Assembly: GCF_000264765.2 (NCBI RefSeq)
Contig: NZ_CP006664.1
Span: 496,001 to 560,000, forward strand
DNA: 64,000 nt
Direction of reading: 5' to 3'
DNA from: Edwardsiella anguillarum ET080813
Lineage (GTDB): Bacteria; Pseudomonadota; Gammaproteobacteria; Enterobacterales; Enterobacteriaceae
How positions within the stretch are numbered: the stretch's first letter is position 1; each line of letters begins with the position of its first letter. Below the pieces are notes generated by a model. That model did not search any database and was not told the origin of the DNA. It saw nothing but the letters and a program-made list of their open reading frames with translations. Position numbers and translations under genes: made by a program. This document shows, one piece after another, positions 20,876 to 29,618 of this stretch.

Positions 20876-23563
20876 TTAGTGCAATAGACCTGACAGAAAC
20901 GTTCCCAGTTTACCTTCTATATTACTGTCGGTCGTACATAGTCTGAGCAGGGGCAGGTTGCATTTCTTCAATATGCTGTTCTTAAGTTCATCGCGCTCAA
21001 TCTGTGAGCTTTCCAGATGATATCCGCCATCTACTTCAATAACACCCAACGGGGTCTTACCAACCTTATAGTAAATTACAAAATCACAGCTGGCCCGGTT
21101 ATGCATAAATGACAGTTCTCTAGGGCTAAATTCACCTAGCTCCAACGACACCAACTGGTTCAACGCTATCTGTGAATGGAACATCATGCTTCGATAGCTA
21201 TCCAGTGACAATTTATCCCGCAACAGACTAGCAACAATCTGCTCTGACTTAAAACACGAATCATCTGGATCCAACTGAATATTCAACCGTTCCAGTGATT
21301 TATCATATTCGCTATACAGCAAGTCAAATGCAGATATCACTGGGCTCTCAAAAATATCTTCATCGTTAGCATAATATTTAATATGACGAATCAGTGCAGC
21401 AATATGCTTGCCGTGACTTTCAAAAACACCATCTCCAGTCACCAATGTAAATTTGTTTCGAGCCCTGGAAACCGCGACGTTCACCAAATTAGGGTCATCA
21501 ACAAACATAATATTCCTACTTTGCTGACTGCTACATTTTTTATCCAGTACGGTTGAGAAAACGATCTCATCACACTCTCTCCCTTGAAATTTATGCACCG
21601 TCGATTTCACAAAATCAACAGGCAGAACAGTTTCCGCTAAATTAATCTGTGCATTATAGGGGGCAATGTATCCTCTGCTACTTTTTTCATCCCAGTAATG
21701 TCCCTCTATCGACTCAAGCTCTCTGAAATTAGAAAAATTACGAGTATGGTTTCCTTTTGCCGTAATCACCAAAGATAATGATGATTCCCCTGAGTCTGTC
21801 GTCAGCGGAATCAGTGTATTGTCATAAAACTGCTTATTACAGAATTGAATTATTTTAGGGTGGCAACGATAATGTTCTTTCAGAAGCGTTACCGGTGTAG
21901 TTTCCCGAAAAAGCATACAGATAGAATCTAGAAGGCTGTTCTTCACACAGTCATAGTATTCTGCTGGGGGAGTGCTTGAGCTAACTATAGGAACATGCGG
22001 AAGCTGCTTGCGATCCCCGACCACAATCACGTTTCGGGCACATCCTAGACCTAAGATACCTGGAACAATATCCTGCTGAGAGGCCTCATCAATAATCACA
22101 TAATCAAGAATAGCGCCCTTTCCAATAGAATTAATAATAGAATGGGTACTACTACCGATAATAGGAAAGCGTTTTATAAAACGATCAAAGTGATCTCTAT
22201 ATGTTTCCGCAGCAAATGACTTTTCTGGTGGGATACTCTTCCGCAAACACCACTTTAAATAAATCATCGATAACGATGTAAGCTGATCCAACAAATTATT
22301 AAAATCAGACGCTGCCAAGATTTCATTATATTTATCTAGAGAGCCTTGTTTTTCTTGGATGGCTTTTTCATAAAATGAAAGTTGCAGCGAGGTAAAAATT
22401 GCCAGCCTTTTCTCCTGATCATTCAGCGGTTTTATTCTCAAAATCCTAAAATTCAGCAGCAAATCAATTCTATTTTTAAGCCCAATCCGCCGTCCAGAGA
22501 GATAATGAATATAAGCCATCAGGTCAGCCGTTTTCCGAGAAGACAATCGGTAACTACGAGCAAAAGACTCCTCCGCTAGATGGTTTTCCCCCTGCCATTG
22601 CTGCAAGTATTTATGTTCAACACTCAGCTCGTCAATTTCTGCTTTCAACAGAGCAACCTGATTAATCGCATTCAGATGTTTTTTCACCTGTTGAAACACA
22701 TCATCAATTACATGTATTGGTGGAGTATCTAATAAATTCTCTTCAGGAATCAAAGATGGCATAGAAAAGAAATGCTGTCTACTCTCTGAACTCCCCAGCC
22801 GGGCTATCAGATATCCCAGCCCTTGCTTATCCATTTTTTCATAAACATTACTGACAGCTGTGTTATTGTTAGATAAAATTGCCACTGTTTTATTCTGAAT
22901 CAATATATTAGCAACAATATTAAGAATGGTCTGCGTTTTGCCGGTTCCTGGTGGTCCTTCAATAACAGAGAGTTGTGAAGAAAATGCCCGTTCGACTGCC
23001 AGCAACTGACTTTCATTAAGACCGAACGGGAAAATCAAACTCTCCGAAAAATCACGCTCTTTACTCTGCCCTGAACAGTATGCATGCAAGGCCGTATCAG
23101 GATGAGGAACAATTCTCTTTATCTGACGAAGGACATTCTCAGCAATACTCCTATCGTTTCCACGAGCATCACTAATACGCTCTTCAGCTATACGACAAAA
23201 ATAGTCAAACACGGCATGCTCTGTAAAATTCGAACACGTCTGAAAATTAATCCCAGCGGTTTTCATAATGTAGGGTTTTTCATTTCCAGAATAGTAAACA
23301 ACTGCATATTTATTGCCATAGAGAACAACCCGCTCAGCCCGAGATGTTATAGCAAATCCTTTCCGTTCAAGAAACACATTGTGCAGGGTGCTAGTCGGCG
23401 TTATCTGGCATACGGAAAGCGGACGAGTATATTTTTTTCCGCTACGGAAATGACAGGTCAGCATAACCTCTCGGTTATCATATCCAGACCATAAAGTCCA
23501 ATCTGAAATTTTATTGGTTTTATTTTCCCCGTCAACGCAAATCGTAACCATATTATCATCCAA
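20876..23563 (-). CDS. superfamily 1 helicase with C-terminal DUF2726 nuclease-like domain
   Basis: An 895-residue protein. The first 180 residues are beta-rich and unassigned. Helicase motifs follow in order: GPPGTGKT (about 203-210), an YVIIDEASQQD Walker B, VVGDRKQLPHVP (motif III), HYRCHP (IV), STVHKFQGRECDEIVFS (V) and VAVSRARNKF (VI). This is the UPF1/Dna2-like branch of SF1. The last 150 residues contain CDFVIYYKVGK and GVIEVDGGYH, the core of DUF2726, a PD-(D/E)XK-type nuclease fold. Such single-gene helicase-nucleases beside prophages and in islands are often anti-phage defence proteins; that role is an inference here. GC content is below the backbone. Confidence 0.85.
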   Translation of the reverse strand: MDDNMVTICVDGENKTNKISDWTLWSGYDNREVMLTCHFRSGKKYTRPLSVCQITPTSTLHNVFLERKGFAITSRAERVVLYGNKYAVVYYSGNEKPYIMKTAGINFQTCSNFTEHAVFDYFCRIAEERISDARGNDRSIAENVLRQIKRIVPHPDTALHAYCSGQSKERDFSESLIFPFGLNESQLLAVERAFSSQLSVIEGPPGTGKTQTILNIVANILIQNKTVAILSNNNTAVSNVYEKMDKQGLGYLIARLGSSESRQHFFSMPSLIPEENLLDTPPIHVIDDVFQQVKKHLNAINQVALLKAEIDELSVEHKYLQQWQGENHLAEESFARSYRLSSRKTADLMAYIHYLSGRRIGLKNRIDLLLNFRILRIKPLNDQEKRLAIFTSLQLSFYEKAIQEKQGSLDKYNEILAASDFNNLLDQLTSLSMIYLKWCLRKSIPPEKSFAAETYRDHFDRFIKRFPIIGSSTHSIINSIGKGAILDYVIIDEASQQDIVPGILGLGCARNVIVVGDRKQLPHVPIVSSSTPPAEYYDCVKNSLLDSICMLFRETTPVTLLKEHYRCHPKIIQFCNKQFYDNTLIPLTTDSGESSLSLVITAKGNHTRNFSNFRELESIEGHYWDEKSSRGYIAPYNAQINLAETVLPVDFVKSTVHKFQGRECDEIVFSTVLDKKCSSQQSRNIMFVDDPNLVNVAVSRARNKFTLVTGDGVFESHGKHIAALIRHIKYYANDEDIFESPVISAFDLLYSEYDKSLERLNIQLDPDDSCFKSEQIVASLLRDKLSLDSYRSMMFHSQIALNQLVSLELGEFSPRELSFMHNRASCDFVIYYKVGKTPLGVIEVDGGYHLESSQIERDELKNSILKKCNLPLLRLCTTDSNIEGKLGTFLSGLLH

Positions 23564-24483
23564 TCATCATTGATTAACTTACGGAAAAACCGTTAAAGAC
23601 ACGCTGAGAGCTTATCCTAAATGAAGTTGACCATTTTCTCTTTTAGCGCCAAACCACTTTACCCGCCGATGGATAACCTGGATTATTCTATCTCGTAGGT
23701 TATTTCACCCGACCGGATCACTCATTTCTGAATATAGCGCTCTCAGCAGAGGCTCTTACCCAAGGATGCCGCGTCCAAACCTCGTCAGGCCCATTCCCCA
23801 GCCTGGGCTAAAATAGCGCACGGGATACATCCCGGCAGCAGCCCATTCATCCCTATCATATGTTCGCATCAACGCCACTCCCAGCGCCGTCCACACGCTA
23901 TCCTTTACTCCGCTTCAGCTGGAGCGCCTAACCGCTCCCCGTCCCGACTATTCTACTCGCCTCCCGCCAATAATTTATATCGATAGGCGTATGAAAAGTC
24001 ATTTTTCACACACTACTAACTGTCTAGGGAGATCATCCGCAGCAGAAAAGCTGACCTGATGGAGGCTTCGGACAACGGCTGCTTACCCCCGCAGGGGTGC
24101 CGACATTGCGGATACGGCTCAGCATTTGAACCTCCTCAATCCAGACCGGGACTAACTCCTTATTCAACCTGAAAAGCGGGACGATACGGAGCACTGCCTT
24201 AACGGCTTCAATGTTAAACACCCTGAGATAACGCTCCCTATCATGAGATCCTCGCGTTAGATCATCTTAATGACGAGGAGATGCCTTTTAAAATCCTTGG
24301 TGATTCAATCACATCAAAAAGCATCATCAACATTCATAGCAGTACTGCCGCTACACTAGATTACTCATAAGCATTATTCATATCGTTACAATTTCCTTAC
24401 AGCCTCAAAACGGCTAAAATGAACAATATTTCCACGATAAATTAAAGAGATGCTCTTCTCTGGCAATCAGGAACAATGTTGGA
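23564..24483. other. 920-base stretch without a confident gene
   Basis: Contains the helicase promoter side and, further on, a 30-codon minus-strand frame (MLSRIRNVGTPAGVSSRCPK, start 24125) behind a strong GAGGAGG site but followed by nothing. There are no tRNA, transposase or phage features. Codon-like structure is lost, so it looks like old junction sequence between the prophage-side cargo and the backbone. Confidence 0.4.
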
Positions 24484-25161
24484 ATGAATCCACGCTTAAC
24501 CCGCGGCTACCGTAAAATAAGGCACTATCTACATGGGCGGCCGCGCTTTCTCTTTTCCATACTGATGGCCACCGTCATCTACCTCTGCCTTACGCCCTTT
24601 TTCTCCCCGGCAATCCGCCTGATGTTTGGCTGGAACGTCTTCGCCTGGCTGTACATCCTCTTTTTGCTGGCCAAAATCGTCAACCGCAGGGCCCACGATA
24701 TCCGCAAAATCACCCGGCTAGAGGATGAGAGCGCCAAGATGGTGATCTTCTTCGTCGTCATCGGCTGCTGCATCAGCGTGCTGGTGCTGTTTCTGGAGCT
24801 GGCCACCGCCGGGCAGATCAGCGGCCACCAAAAGATCCTGCACTTCATCATCACCGGATCTACGCTGCTCTCCTCCTGGCTGCTGCTGCCGATGGGCTTT
24901 ACTATGCACTACGCCCATGTGTTCTACGCCAACCCCAGGGCAGACGATCCCTGGCTGCTGTTTCCCGACAAGATCCAGGCGCCCTCCTACTGGGACTTTA
25001 TGTACTTCTCGTTCACCATCGCCGTCGCCTCGCAGACCGCCGACGTCTGCGTCGGATCTCAGGAGATGCGCAAAATTGTCCTGCTGCAGTCGGTGATCTC
25101 CTTCGTGTTCAACATGGCCATCCTCGGTCTGTCGATCAACGTCTGCGCCAGCCTGTTCTAA
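24484..25161 (+). CDS. DUF1345 inner-membrane protein
   Basis: A 225-residue protein with about five membrane segments (for example FLFSILMATVIYLCLTPFF, VIFFVVIGCCISVLVLFLEL and VISFVFNMAILGLSINVCAS). The conserved DUF1345 core SYWDFMYFSFTIAVASQTAD is present. Function unknown; the tail motif resembles that of two-pore channel-like proteins. It is a single gene, GC-rich as the backbone, 140 bases before a regulator gene. Confidence 0.85.
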   Translation: MNPRLTRGYRKIRHYLHGRPRFLFSILMATVIYLCLTPFFSPAIRLMFGWNVFAWLYILFLLAKIVNRRAHDIRKITRLEDESAKMVIFFVVIGCCISVLVLFLELATAGQISGHQKILHFIITGSTLLSSWLLLPMGFTMHYAHVFYANPRADDPWLLFPDKIQAPSYWDFMYFSFTIAVASQTADVCVGSQEMRKIVLLQSVISFVFNMAILGLSINVCASLF

Positions 25162-25286
25162 GCCGGCGCTCGGGCGCCGCCGCCGCGGCGCCCCCCGGTG
25201 ACTTCTGCGAGAAGCCTCACACTTCATCACACTCTCCCGCCGTGTCTATTGTCTGTTCAGACGCGTAACGGTAGTTTATTCAAATC

Positions 25287-25298
25287 TGGTTTAAACCA
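25287..25298 (+). promoter_or_regulatory. palindrome TGGTTTAAACCA, probable GntR operator
   Basis: A perfect 12-base palindrome lies immediately before the regulator start codon, where a bound dimer would block its own transcription or translation. GntR/HutC regulators bind such short palindromes, so autoregulation is likely. Confidence 0.55.
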
Positions 25299-25299
25299 A

Positions 25300-26019
25300 A
25301 TGGATTACATCATGGAAACCGTTTCTACCGTCGAGCTGGCCAAAGAGCAGCTCAATCAATGGATTGACAATGGCATGATCGGTGCCGGCGGCAAGCTTCC
25401 CTCGGAGCGCGAGCTCAGCGAGCTGCTCGGCATCAAGCGGATGACCCTGCGTCAGGCGCTGCTCAATCTGGAGGGCGAATCCAAAATCTTCCGCAAAGAT
25501 CGCCGCGGTTGGTTTGTCGCCCTGCCGCGCTTTAACTACAACCCCAATGAGGCGACCAGCTATAAGCAGGCCGCCATCGAACAGGGGCGCGTGCCCTCCT
25601 GGGGCTACCTGGAAAAGCGGCGGGTGCTGGATGCGCCGCCGCGAATGCAGTCGCTGCTGCAGGCCGACCCGCAGCAAGGGCTGTACCGTATTCGCGGCTG
25701 GGGAGCCCTGGACGGCCACAAGGTGTTCTATCACGAAACCTATATCAACCCGCGGGTCGCCCCCGACTTTATCGATCATCTGGGCGAGAGCGCCTTTGCC
25801 GACGTATGGAACCAGCACTACCAGCGCCCGACGGTCACCCGCCATCTGGCCTTCAAGCCGACGCGGCTGAACGCCGAGGCCAGCCGCGTCATCGGCGGCA
25901 ACTGCACGACGCCGGCGATCCAGGTGGAGAAGTTCCGCGCCGATATGCTGCGCAATATCCTGCAGATTGACATCGAATACTGGCGTTTTGAATCCGTAGA
26001 TTTTTATATCGACCTATAA
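25300..26019 (+). CDS. GntR family regulator with UTRA domain
   Basis: A 239-residue regulator from ATG 25300 (a second ATG lies at 25312). The N-terminal winged helix is MIGAGGKLPSERELSELLGI followed by KRMTLRQALLNLEGE; the C-terminal part (GLYRIRGWGALDGHKVFYHE to IQVEKFRADMLRNILQIDIE) is a UTRA sugar-phosphate-sensing domain of the HutC/FrlR subfamily. It heads a three-gene set with a TIM-barrel epimerase and an MFS transporter, so its ligand is probably a sugar acid or phosphorylated sugar made from the transported substrate. The upstream palindrome suggests autoregulation. Confidence 0.88.
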   Translation: MDYIMETVSTVELAKEQLNQWIDNGMIGAGGKLPSERELSELLGIKRMTLRQALLNLEGESKIFRKDRRGWFVALPRFNYNPNEATSYKQAAIEQGRVPSWGYLEKRRVLDAPPRMQSLLQADPQQGLYRIRGWGALDGHKVFYHETYINPRVAPDFIDHLGESAFADVWNQHYQRPTVTRHLAFKPTRLNAEASRVIGGNCTTPAIQVEKFRADMLRNILQIDIEYWRFESVDFYIDL

Positions 26020-26029
26020 GGCAATTCCA

Positions 26030-27001
26030 ATGACACCCGAACAGGCTAAAAAAATCGCTGCGCGTGCCGACACGCTACCGCTGTATCTGCACGCCTACGC
26101 TTACCACCTGAATATGCGCCTGGAGCGAATCCTTCCCGAGGATCTGCTGGAGATCGCCCACCGACAGGGGCTGCACGGCGTAAAGATTCACGTGCTGGAT
26201 GGGGAAAGCCGCTCGCTGGCTCACGCCAGCCCCGGGAGGCTGACCCGCTTTGGCGCCGCGGCGCGTCGGCTGGGGCTGGATATTCACATTGAAACCAGCG
26301 CCTCAGATCGCGATACCCTGGCGCAGGCGATCGGCATCGCCGAGGGCTGCGGCGCCAGCTCGGTGCGCTTCTACCCACGCTATGAGGGCGCCCTGAGTCA
26401 GGTGCTGAGCCAAATTCGCGCCGATATCCAGACGCTGCGCCGGCATCACCGGCACAGCGGACTCAGCTTTACCCTAGAGCAGCATGAGGATCTGAAAAGC
26501 CACGAGCTGGCGGCGCTGATCGCCGAAAGCGATTTTCCCGCCCTCACCCTGCTGTTCGACTTTGCCAACATGATCAACGCCAACGAAGAGCCGCTGCCGG
26601 CCCTGAGCACGATGGCGCCCCATGTCACCCAGGTGCACATCAAGGACGCGCGGATCACCCGCGAGGCCCGCGGGCTCGGGCACCAGGCCTGTATCTCCGG
26701 TCAGGGGGAGATGCCCATGCGCCAGCTGCTGACCGAGCTGATCTGCCTGGGCGAAACGCAGCCGCAGGTCACCGCCTATGGGCTGGAGGAGGAGGTCGAC
26801 TACTACGCCCCGCCGCTGCGCTTTGCCGACGAGGGCGCGGATCCCTGGATCCCGTGGCGCGCGATGAGCGAAACTCCGCTCCCTCAGCGCGATCTGGCGC
26901 AGCGCCTGGCGCAGGAGCAGCAGGATGCGCTGAATCAAATCCACTATGTCCGCACGCTGGTTCAGGATATCAAGCGGGAAGCCTTAAATTTAATTAATTG
27001 A
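26030..27001 (+). CDS. sugar phosphate isomerase/epimerase-like TIM barrel
   Basis: A 323-residue protein of the AP endonuclease 2/xylose isomerase-like family. Probable metal ligands are seen in FTLEQHEDL, LLFDFANMIN, VTQVHIKDAR and YGLEEEVDYY, at the strand ends expected for this barrel. The first part (LHGVKIHVLDG) follows the family. It starts ten bases after the regulator stop behind AAGGCA, so the two form an operon. Substrate unknown. The C-terminal 40 residues form a helix rich in Gln and Arg beyond the usual barrel. Confidence 0.8.
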   Translation: MTPEQAKKIAARADTLPLYLHAYAYHLNMRLERILPEDLLEIAHRQGLHGVKIHVLDGESRSLAHASPGRLTRFGAAARRLGLDIHIETSASDRDTLAQAIGIAEGCGASSVRFYPRYEGALSQVLSQIRADIQTLRRHHRHSGLSFTLEQHEDLKSHELAALIAESDFPALTLLFDFANMINANEEPLPALSTMAPHVTQVHIKDARITREARGLGHQACISGQGEMPMRQLLTELICLGETQPQVTAYGLEEEVDYYAPPLRFADEGADPWIPWRAMSETPLPQRDLAQRLAQEQQDALNQIHYVRTLVQDIKREALNLIN

Positions 27002-27125
27002 GCGCCATTATTATTTTTTAATTTATTCCGCAGCGTCAGCGCGAATTATTCCTTCGGGAGTAAGGATGCCTGTCGACCCTACATAACGCCATGCCATACA
27101 TTTTTATGTGTGTCGGGGGGACTTT

Positions 27126-28400
27126 ATGCTAACGAAAAGAAAATGGGCTATCTTCAGTCTATTAATGCTGTGCGGTGGCACGATTTATAAACTGCCGTCG
27201 TTAAAAGATGCGTTCTATATTCCAATGCAGCAATATTTCCACCTAAGCAACGGTGAGATCGGCAATGCGATGTCGGTGAACTCGATTGTCACCACCATCG
27301 GATTTTTTCTCTCGATCTATTTTTCCGACCGCCTGCCGCGCAAATACACCATGTCCTTTTCGCTGATCGCCACCGGCCTGCTCGGCCTGTACCTGAGCAC
27401 CATGCCGGGCTACTGGGGGATCCTGTTCGTCTGGGCGCTGTTCGGCGTGACCTGCGACATGCTCAACTGGCCGGTGCTGCTCAAGTCCGTCAGTCTGCTG
27501 GGCGATAATACCCAACAGGGGCGTCTGTTCGGCTTCTTTGAGACCGGACGCGGCGTGGTCGATACTATCATCGCCTTTTCCGCGCTGGCGATCTTCGCCG
27601 GATTCGGCAGCGGCTACCTGGGGTTTAAGGCGGGGATCCTGTTCTACGCCGGCTGCGCCATCGTGATCGGCATCCTGATCCTGTTCGTCCTCCGCTCAGA
27701 CGGCGATGCGCCCTCTGCCCCCGTCGCTAAGCCCGAGCAGGCCAAACCGGGCATCGGCAGCGTATTGAAGGACAAGACGGTCTGGCTGATCGCCTTCAGC
27801 GTCTTCTGCGTCTACGCCGTCTACTGCGGGCTGACCTTCTTTATTCCGTTCCTGAGCACCGTCTATGCCCTGCCTATCGCGCTGGTCGGCGCCTATGGCA
27901 TCATCAACCAGTATTGCCTAAAAATGGTCGGCGGTCCCATCGGCGGACTGATCGCCGATAAGATTCTCCGCTCACCGAGCCGCTACCTTTTTTACACCTT
28001 TATTATCAGTGTACTAACGCTGCTGCTGCTGATCGTGCTGCCCCATGAGAAGATGCCGGTATACCTTGGCATGATGTGTACCCTGGGGTTCGGCGCCATC
28101 GTGTTCACCCAGCGCGCCGTCTTCTTCGCCCCTATCGGCGAAGCGCGGATTGACGAGGCGCACACCGGCGCCGCCATGGCGCTGGGCAGCTTTATCGGCT
28201 ACGCCCCGGCCATGTTCTGCTTTAGCCTGTACGGTCATCTGCTGGATGCCTATCCCGGGCTGCGCGGGTATCAGATCGTGTTTGCCCTGATGGCCTGCTT
28301 TGCCTGTCTGGGGATCATGGTCTCCGGTCTGCTGGTCAAGCGTATCCGTACCCAGCGCGCCGCCGCGGCGCAGTCCGCCCCGGCGCCGACCGACGCCTAA
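27126..28400 (+). CDS. MFS transporter, YihN/YqcE-like
   Basis: A 424-residue transporter with 12 predicted segments. MLTKRKWAIFSLLMLCGGTI and YKLPSLKDAFYIPMQQYFHL followed by SNGEIGNAMSVNSI are typical of the YihN/YqcE branch, which takes sulfo-sugars, sugar acids or related organic acids. GGGGGGAC precedes the ATG by good distance. A gap of 125 bases after the epimerase gene, AT-rich, may hold a second promoter. A strong hairpin follows the stop. Confidence 0.85.
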   Translation: MLTKRKWAIFSLLMLCGGTIYKLPSLKDAFYIPMQQYFHLSNGEIGNAMSVNSIVTTIGFFLSIYFSDRLPRKYTMSFSLIATGLLGLYLSTMPGYWGILFVWALFGVTCDMLNWPVLLKSVSLLGDNTQQGRLFGFFETGRGVVDTIIAFSALAIFAGFGSGYLGFKAGILFYAGCAIVIGILILFVLRSDGDAPSAPVAKPEQAKPGIGSVLKDKTVWLIAFSVFCVYAVYCGLTFFIPFLSTVYALPIALVGAYGIINQYCLKMVGGPIGGLIADKILRSPSRYLFYTFIISVLTLLLLIVLPHEKMPVYLGMMCTLGFGAIVFTQRAVFFAPIGEARIDEAHTGAAMALGSFIGYAPAMFCFSLYGHLLDAYPGLRGYQIVFALMACFACLGIMVSGLLVKRIRTQRAAAAQSAPAPTDA

Positions 28401-28406
28401 AAACGA

Positions 28407-28427
28407 AGGGCCCGCGCCGCGGGCCCT
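28407..28427. terminator. GC-rich hairpin after the MFS gene, possible terminator
   Basis: AGGGCCCGC and GCGGGCCCT form a nine-pair stem with a three-base loop between two converging genes. No T-run follows on either strand, so it may act by pausing or with Rho. Confidence 0.45.
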
Positions 28428-28451
28428 CCATAGCCACCGCGGCGGAGAGCG

Positions 28452-29126
28452 TCAGGAGCCAAAGCCGTTATAGGCCCGGATGTCGCTCGCCAGCGCATTC
28501 AGGGCCGGCTGCATATCCTGCAGCGTCAGCGGGGTCTGATCGTTGCGCAGCGGATTACCGGCGATCTTACGCACCACCTTCAATACCGGCTTATGGGTCG
28601 CCGCATCGATAAACTCCGCCTGCAGATAGATGGCGCTCTCCAGCGTACGGTGCCCCGTCGCGGCCTGCGTCCCGGCGATCAGCAGCGTCACCGGCAACAC
28701 CTCATAAAACTGCAGCCCCTGCTTCGTCGTGTCGATGGCGGTGATCGCCCCGCGGAAGATCAGCGTCTTACCGGTCGGCCTATCCACCAGCGGGTAGTGG
28801 CTGGCCAACGCCGCCTTCACCTTAACGTTGGCGTATGCCAGGATCTGATCCAGCGTGCTCTGGCTGATCTGCGCCGTTGGCTTCGGGCGCGGCGCATAGA
28901 TCACCGGCTGATAGATCAGGCTGTTAAACTGCTTCATATCCATCCCGGGCGCCCGCCAGTACAGCACCGGCTGGCCCGACGCCGTCGTTCCCCGGGTGAC
29001 GTTTTCATAGGGGGTAAAATAATTGCCGTACTGGTCCTTCTCCGGCACCTTGGATGCGCAGCCGGCCAACAGCAGCAGCGCCGGCAGCATGACACAGCCA
29101 ATGACCTTACTATTCAATCGTTTCAT
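28452..29126 (-). CDS. DUF3313 outer-membrane lipoprotein
   Basis: A 224-residue lipoprotein with signal sequence MKRLNSKVIGCVMLPALLLL ending in a lipobox (LLAGCAS). The body (YFTPYENVTRGTTASGQPVL, then VYQ-like and AIDTTKQGLQFYEVLPVTLLIAG) matches DUF3313. Function unknown; members are surface or periplasmic lipoproteins in Enterobacterales. It converges with the MFS gene. Some 350 bases of leader, with a terminator hairpin in it, precede the start. Confidence 0.85.
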   Translation of the reverse strand: MKRLNSKVIGCVMLPALLLLAGCASKVPEKDQYGNYFTPYENVTRGTTASGQPVLYWRAPGMDMKQFNSLIYQPVIYAPRPKPTAQISQSTLDQILAYANVKVKAALASHYPLVDRPTGKTLIFRGAITAIDTTKQGLQFYEVLPVTLLIAGTQAATGHRTLESAIYLQAEFIDAATHKPVLKVVRKIAGNPLRNDQTPLTLQDMQPALNALASDIRAYNGFGS

Positions 29127-29475
29127 ATTCTACCGATCCTTAAATAACACCTGAGTTGCCCGTTCGATGCCGCAATACGCGCGAAGAAGCAGCGCGGTAA
29201 TAAGACGCAGCGGTGCCGCCAGCCTGCCGCAATAACAGGCTGTATCCCCTCTTGTTTATTCTCTTTACCATCAGACACGTTATTTTCCGGCGGGGAGTCG
29301 GAACGCCCGCCGGCCTCGCTCGCGCCCCAGACGGACGTCAGAGGCCCCCTCCCTAATTCCACCGCCGACGCGGCGGAATAATAACAGCGTAGCACACGCC
29401 AGACGCCGCGGTGGCCCACGGATAGATGCGCGCGACGCCGCTGAGAAACCGTTCGGATAATACCTTGATGACATT
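29127..29475. other. leader/intergenic region of the DUF3313 gene
   Basis: GC-rich, with no frame that looks real. It lies between the leftward terminator at 29476-29501 and the lipoprotein start. A promoter for the lipoprotein gene must lie here or beyond the terminator; I cannot place one with confidence. Confidence 0.4.
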
Positions 29476-29501
29476 AAAAAAACCCCCGCCAGGGGGCGGG
29501 G
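29476..29501 (-). terminator. strong leftward terminator divergent from the LysR gene
   Basis: On the minus strand CCCCGCC, four bases and GGCGGGG are followed by GTTTTTTT. No annotated leftward gene precedes it: the only upstream sequence is the 115-base gap to the LysR start. It should end a short leftward RNA. Confidence 0.7.
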
Positions 29502-29618
29502 AAAAGTCATGCAGCGGTTATCTTTCGCCGCCATCATAATCTGCCCGCCAGAGGCCATCATCTGGTATTTTTGCTAAACATAGATATCATTTTTGATATA
29601 CCCCTGTAGGACCACTCT

